Source of the DNA: a bacterium
Lineage (GTDB): Bacteria > Actinomycetota > Acidimicrobiia > Acidimicrobiales > Bin134
Length of the DNA stretch: 6,426 nt
Reading direction: 5' to 3'
Assembly: GCA_028820035.1 (NCBI GenBank)
Contig: JAPPKI010000369.1
Span: forward strand, 1 to 6,426
In this document: positions 6,243 to 6,426 of the stretch, piece by piece
Layout of the letters: every line of letters begins with the position of its first letter
Numbering within the stretch: position 1 is the stretch's first letter
The notes under the pieces: model-generated
The model's database searches: none
What the model was told of the DNA's origin: nothing
The model's input: the letters and a program-made list of their open reading frames with translations, nothing else
Translations under genes and position numbers: made by a program

Positions 6243-6248
6243 CTCCTT
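6243..6248 (-). promoter_or_regulatory. Ribosome binding site of the third VOC gene
   Basis: AAGGAG on the - strand, 8 nt before ATG 6234, within the 40-nt gap after the upstream gene's stop. Confidence 0.65.
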
Positions 6249-6274
6249 GATGACAGTCGACGGTTCAGGCCAAC

Positions 6275-6426
6275 TTAGACCGGCTGATCTAGCCGGGCGA
6301 CAGCGGCGTCACCCAAGGCCACGAAACGCTCGTAGTTGACCCGGTAGGCGTCGTCGGGCTCGGGCTCGATCCGGGTCATGGCGGCCAGCGGCCAGGAGTC
6401 CATGCCGGCCGCCCCGACGCCCTCCC
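6275..6426 (-). CDS. C-terminal end of an enzyme, perhaps an FGGY-type carbohydrate kinase (partial)
   Basis: An open frame enters from the right edge and ends in TAA (6277-6275), giving 49 residues. The visible part starts EGVGAAGMDSWPLAAMTRIE and continues with PEPDDAYRVNYERFVALGDAAVARLDQPV. A GAA turn, then R-I-E-P-x-P, and then Y-x(3)-Y-x-R-F-x-x-L resembles the last helices of FGGY carbohydrate kinases such as xylulokinase, where a Glu-x-x-x-Gly-Ala-Ala helix is followed by a Pro-x-Pro and Tyr-rich tail. This rests on a short tail without catalytic residues, so another family is quite possible. That it is a real coding end is well supported by codon use and by the clean 40-nt gap before the next start. 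Confidence 0.6.
   Translation of the reverse strand, partial: EGVGAAGMDSWPLAAMTRIEPEPDDAYRVNYERFVALGDAAVARLDQPV

Overview
The window is gene-dense, very GC-rich (roughly two-thirds G+C by eye) bacterial DNA with short intergenic gaps and strong Shine-Dalgarno sites. All protein families seen are metabolic enzymes. The composition and the mix of a CrtF/HIOMT-like methyltransferase, an Atz/Trz-type amidohydrolase, MDR and AKR oxidoreductases and several VOC proteins suggest a soil or marine actinobacterium, possibly of the Acidimicrobiia type. That placement is inference: no marker gene or rRNA is present. I see no tRNA, CRISPR array, insertion sequence or phage gene.

Layout. Positions 1-76 hold the hydrophobic C-terminal end of a + strand membrane protein, which converges on the main block. 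From 5208 down to 97, five genes run in order on the - strand: a small VOC protein (4840-5208), an aldo/keto reductase (3746-4768), a zinc-free MDR/quinone-oxidoreductase-type dehydrogenase (2665-3711), a two-domain SAM methyltransferase (1521-2612) and a metal-dependent amidohydrolase (97-1491). Gaps are 71, 34, 52 and 29 nt, which fits one operon. A 125-bp divergent spacer (5209-5333) separates it from a + strand VOC/glyoxalase-like gene (5334-5825). That gene converges, with a 16-nt gap, on a third VOC gene on the - strand (5842-6234). Upstream of the third VOC gene lies the C-terminal end of another - strand gene (6275-6426), perhaps an FGGY-type carbohydrate kinase.

How the genes may work together. 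The five-gene block combines two NAD(P)H oxidoreductases, a methyl transfer step, a hydrolysis step and a VOC protein. This is the composition of a small-molecule catabolic or detoxification cassette, for instance for a ring compound or a carbonyl-containing heterocycle. The substrate cannot be read from the sequence. The most distinctive points are an amidohydrolase that lacks the usual HxxE glutamate of deaminases, and three neighbouring VOC proteins of which only one keeps a complete set of candidate metal ligands. I found no clear evidence of a wholly new type of system.
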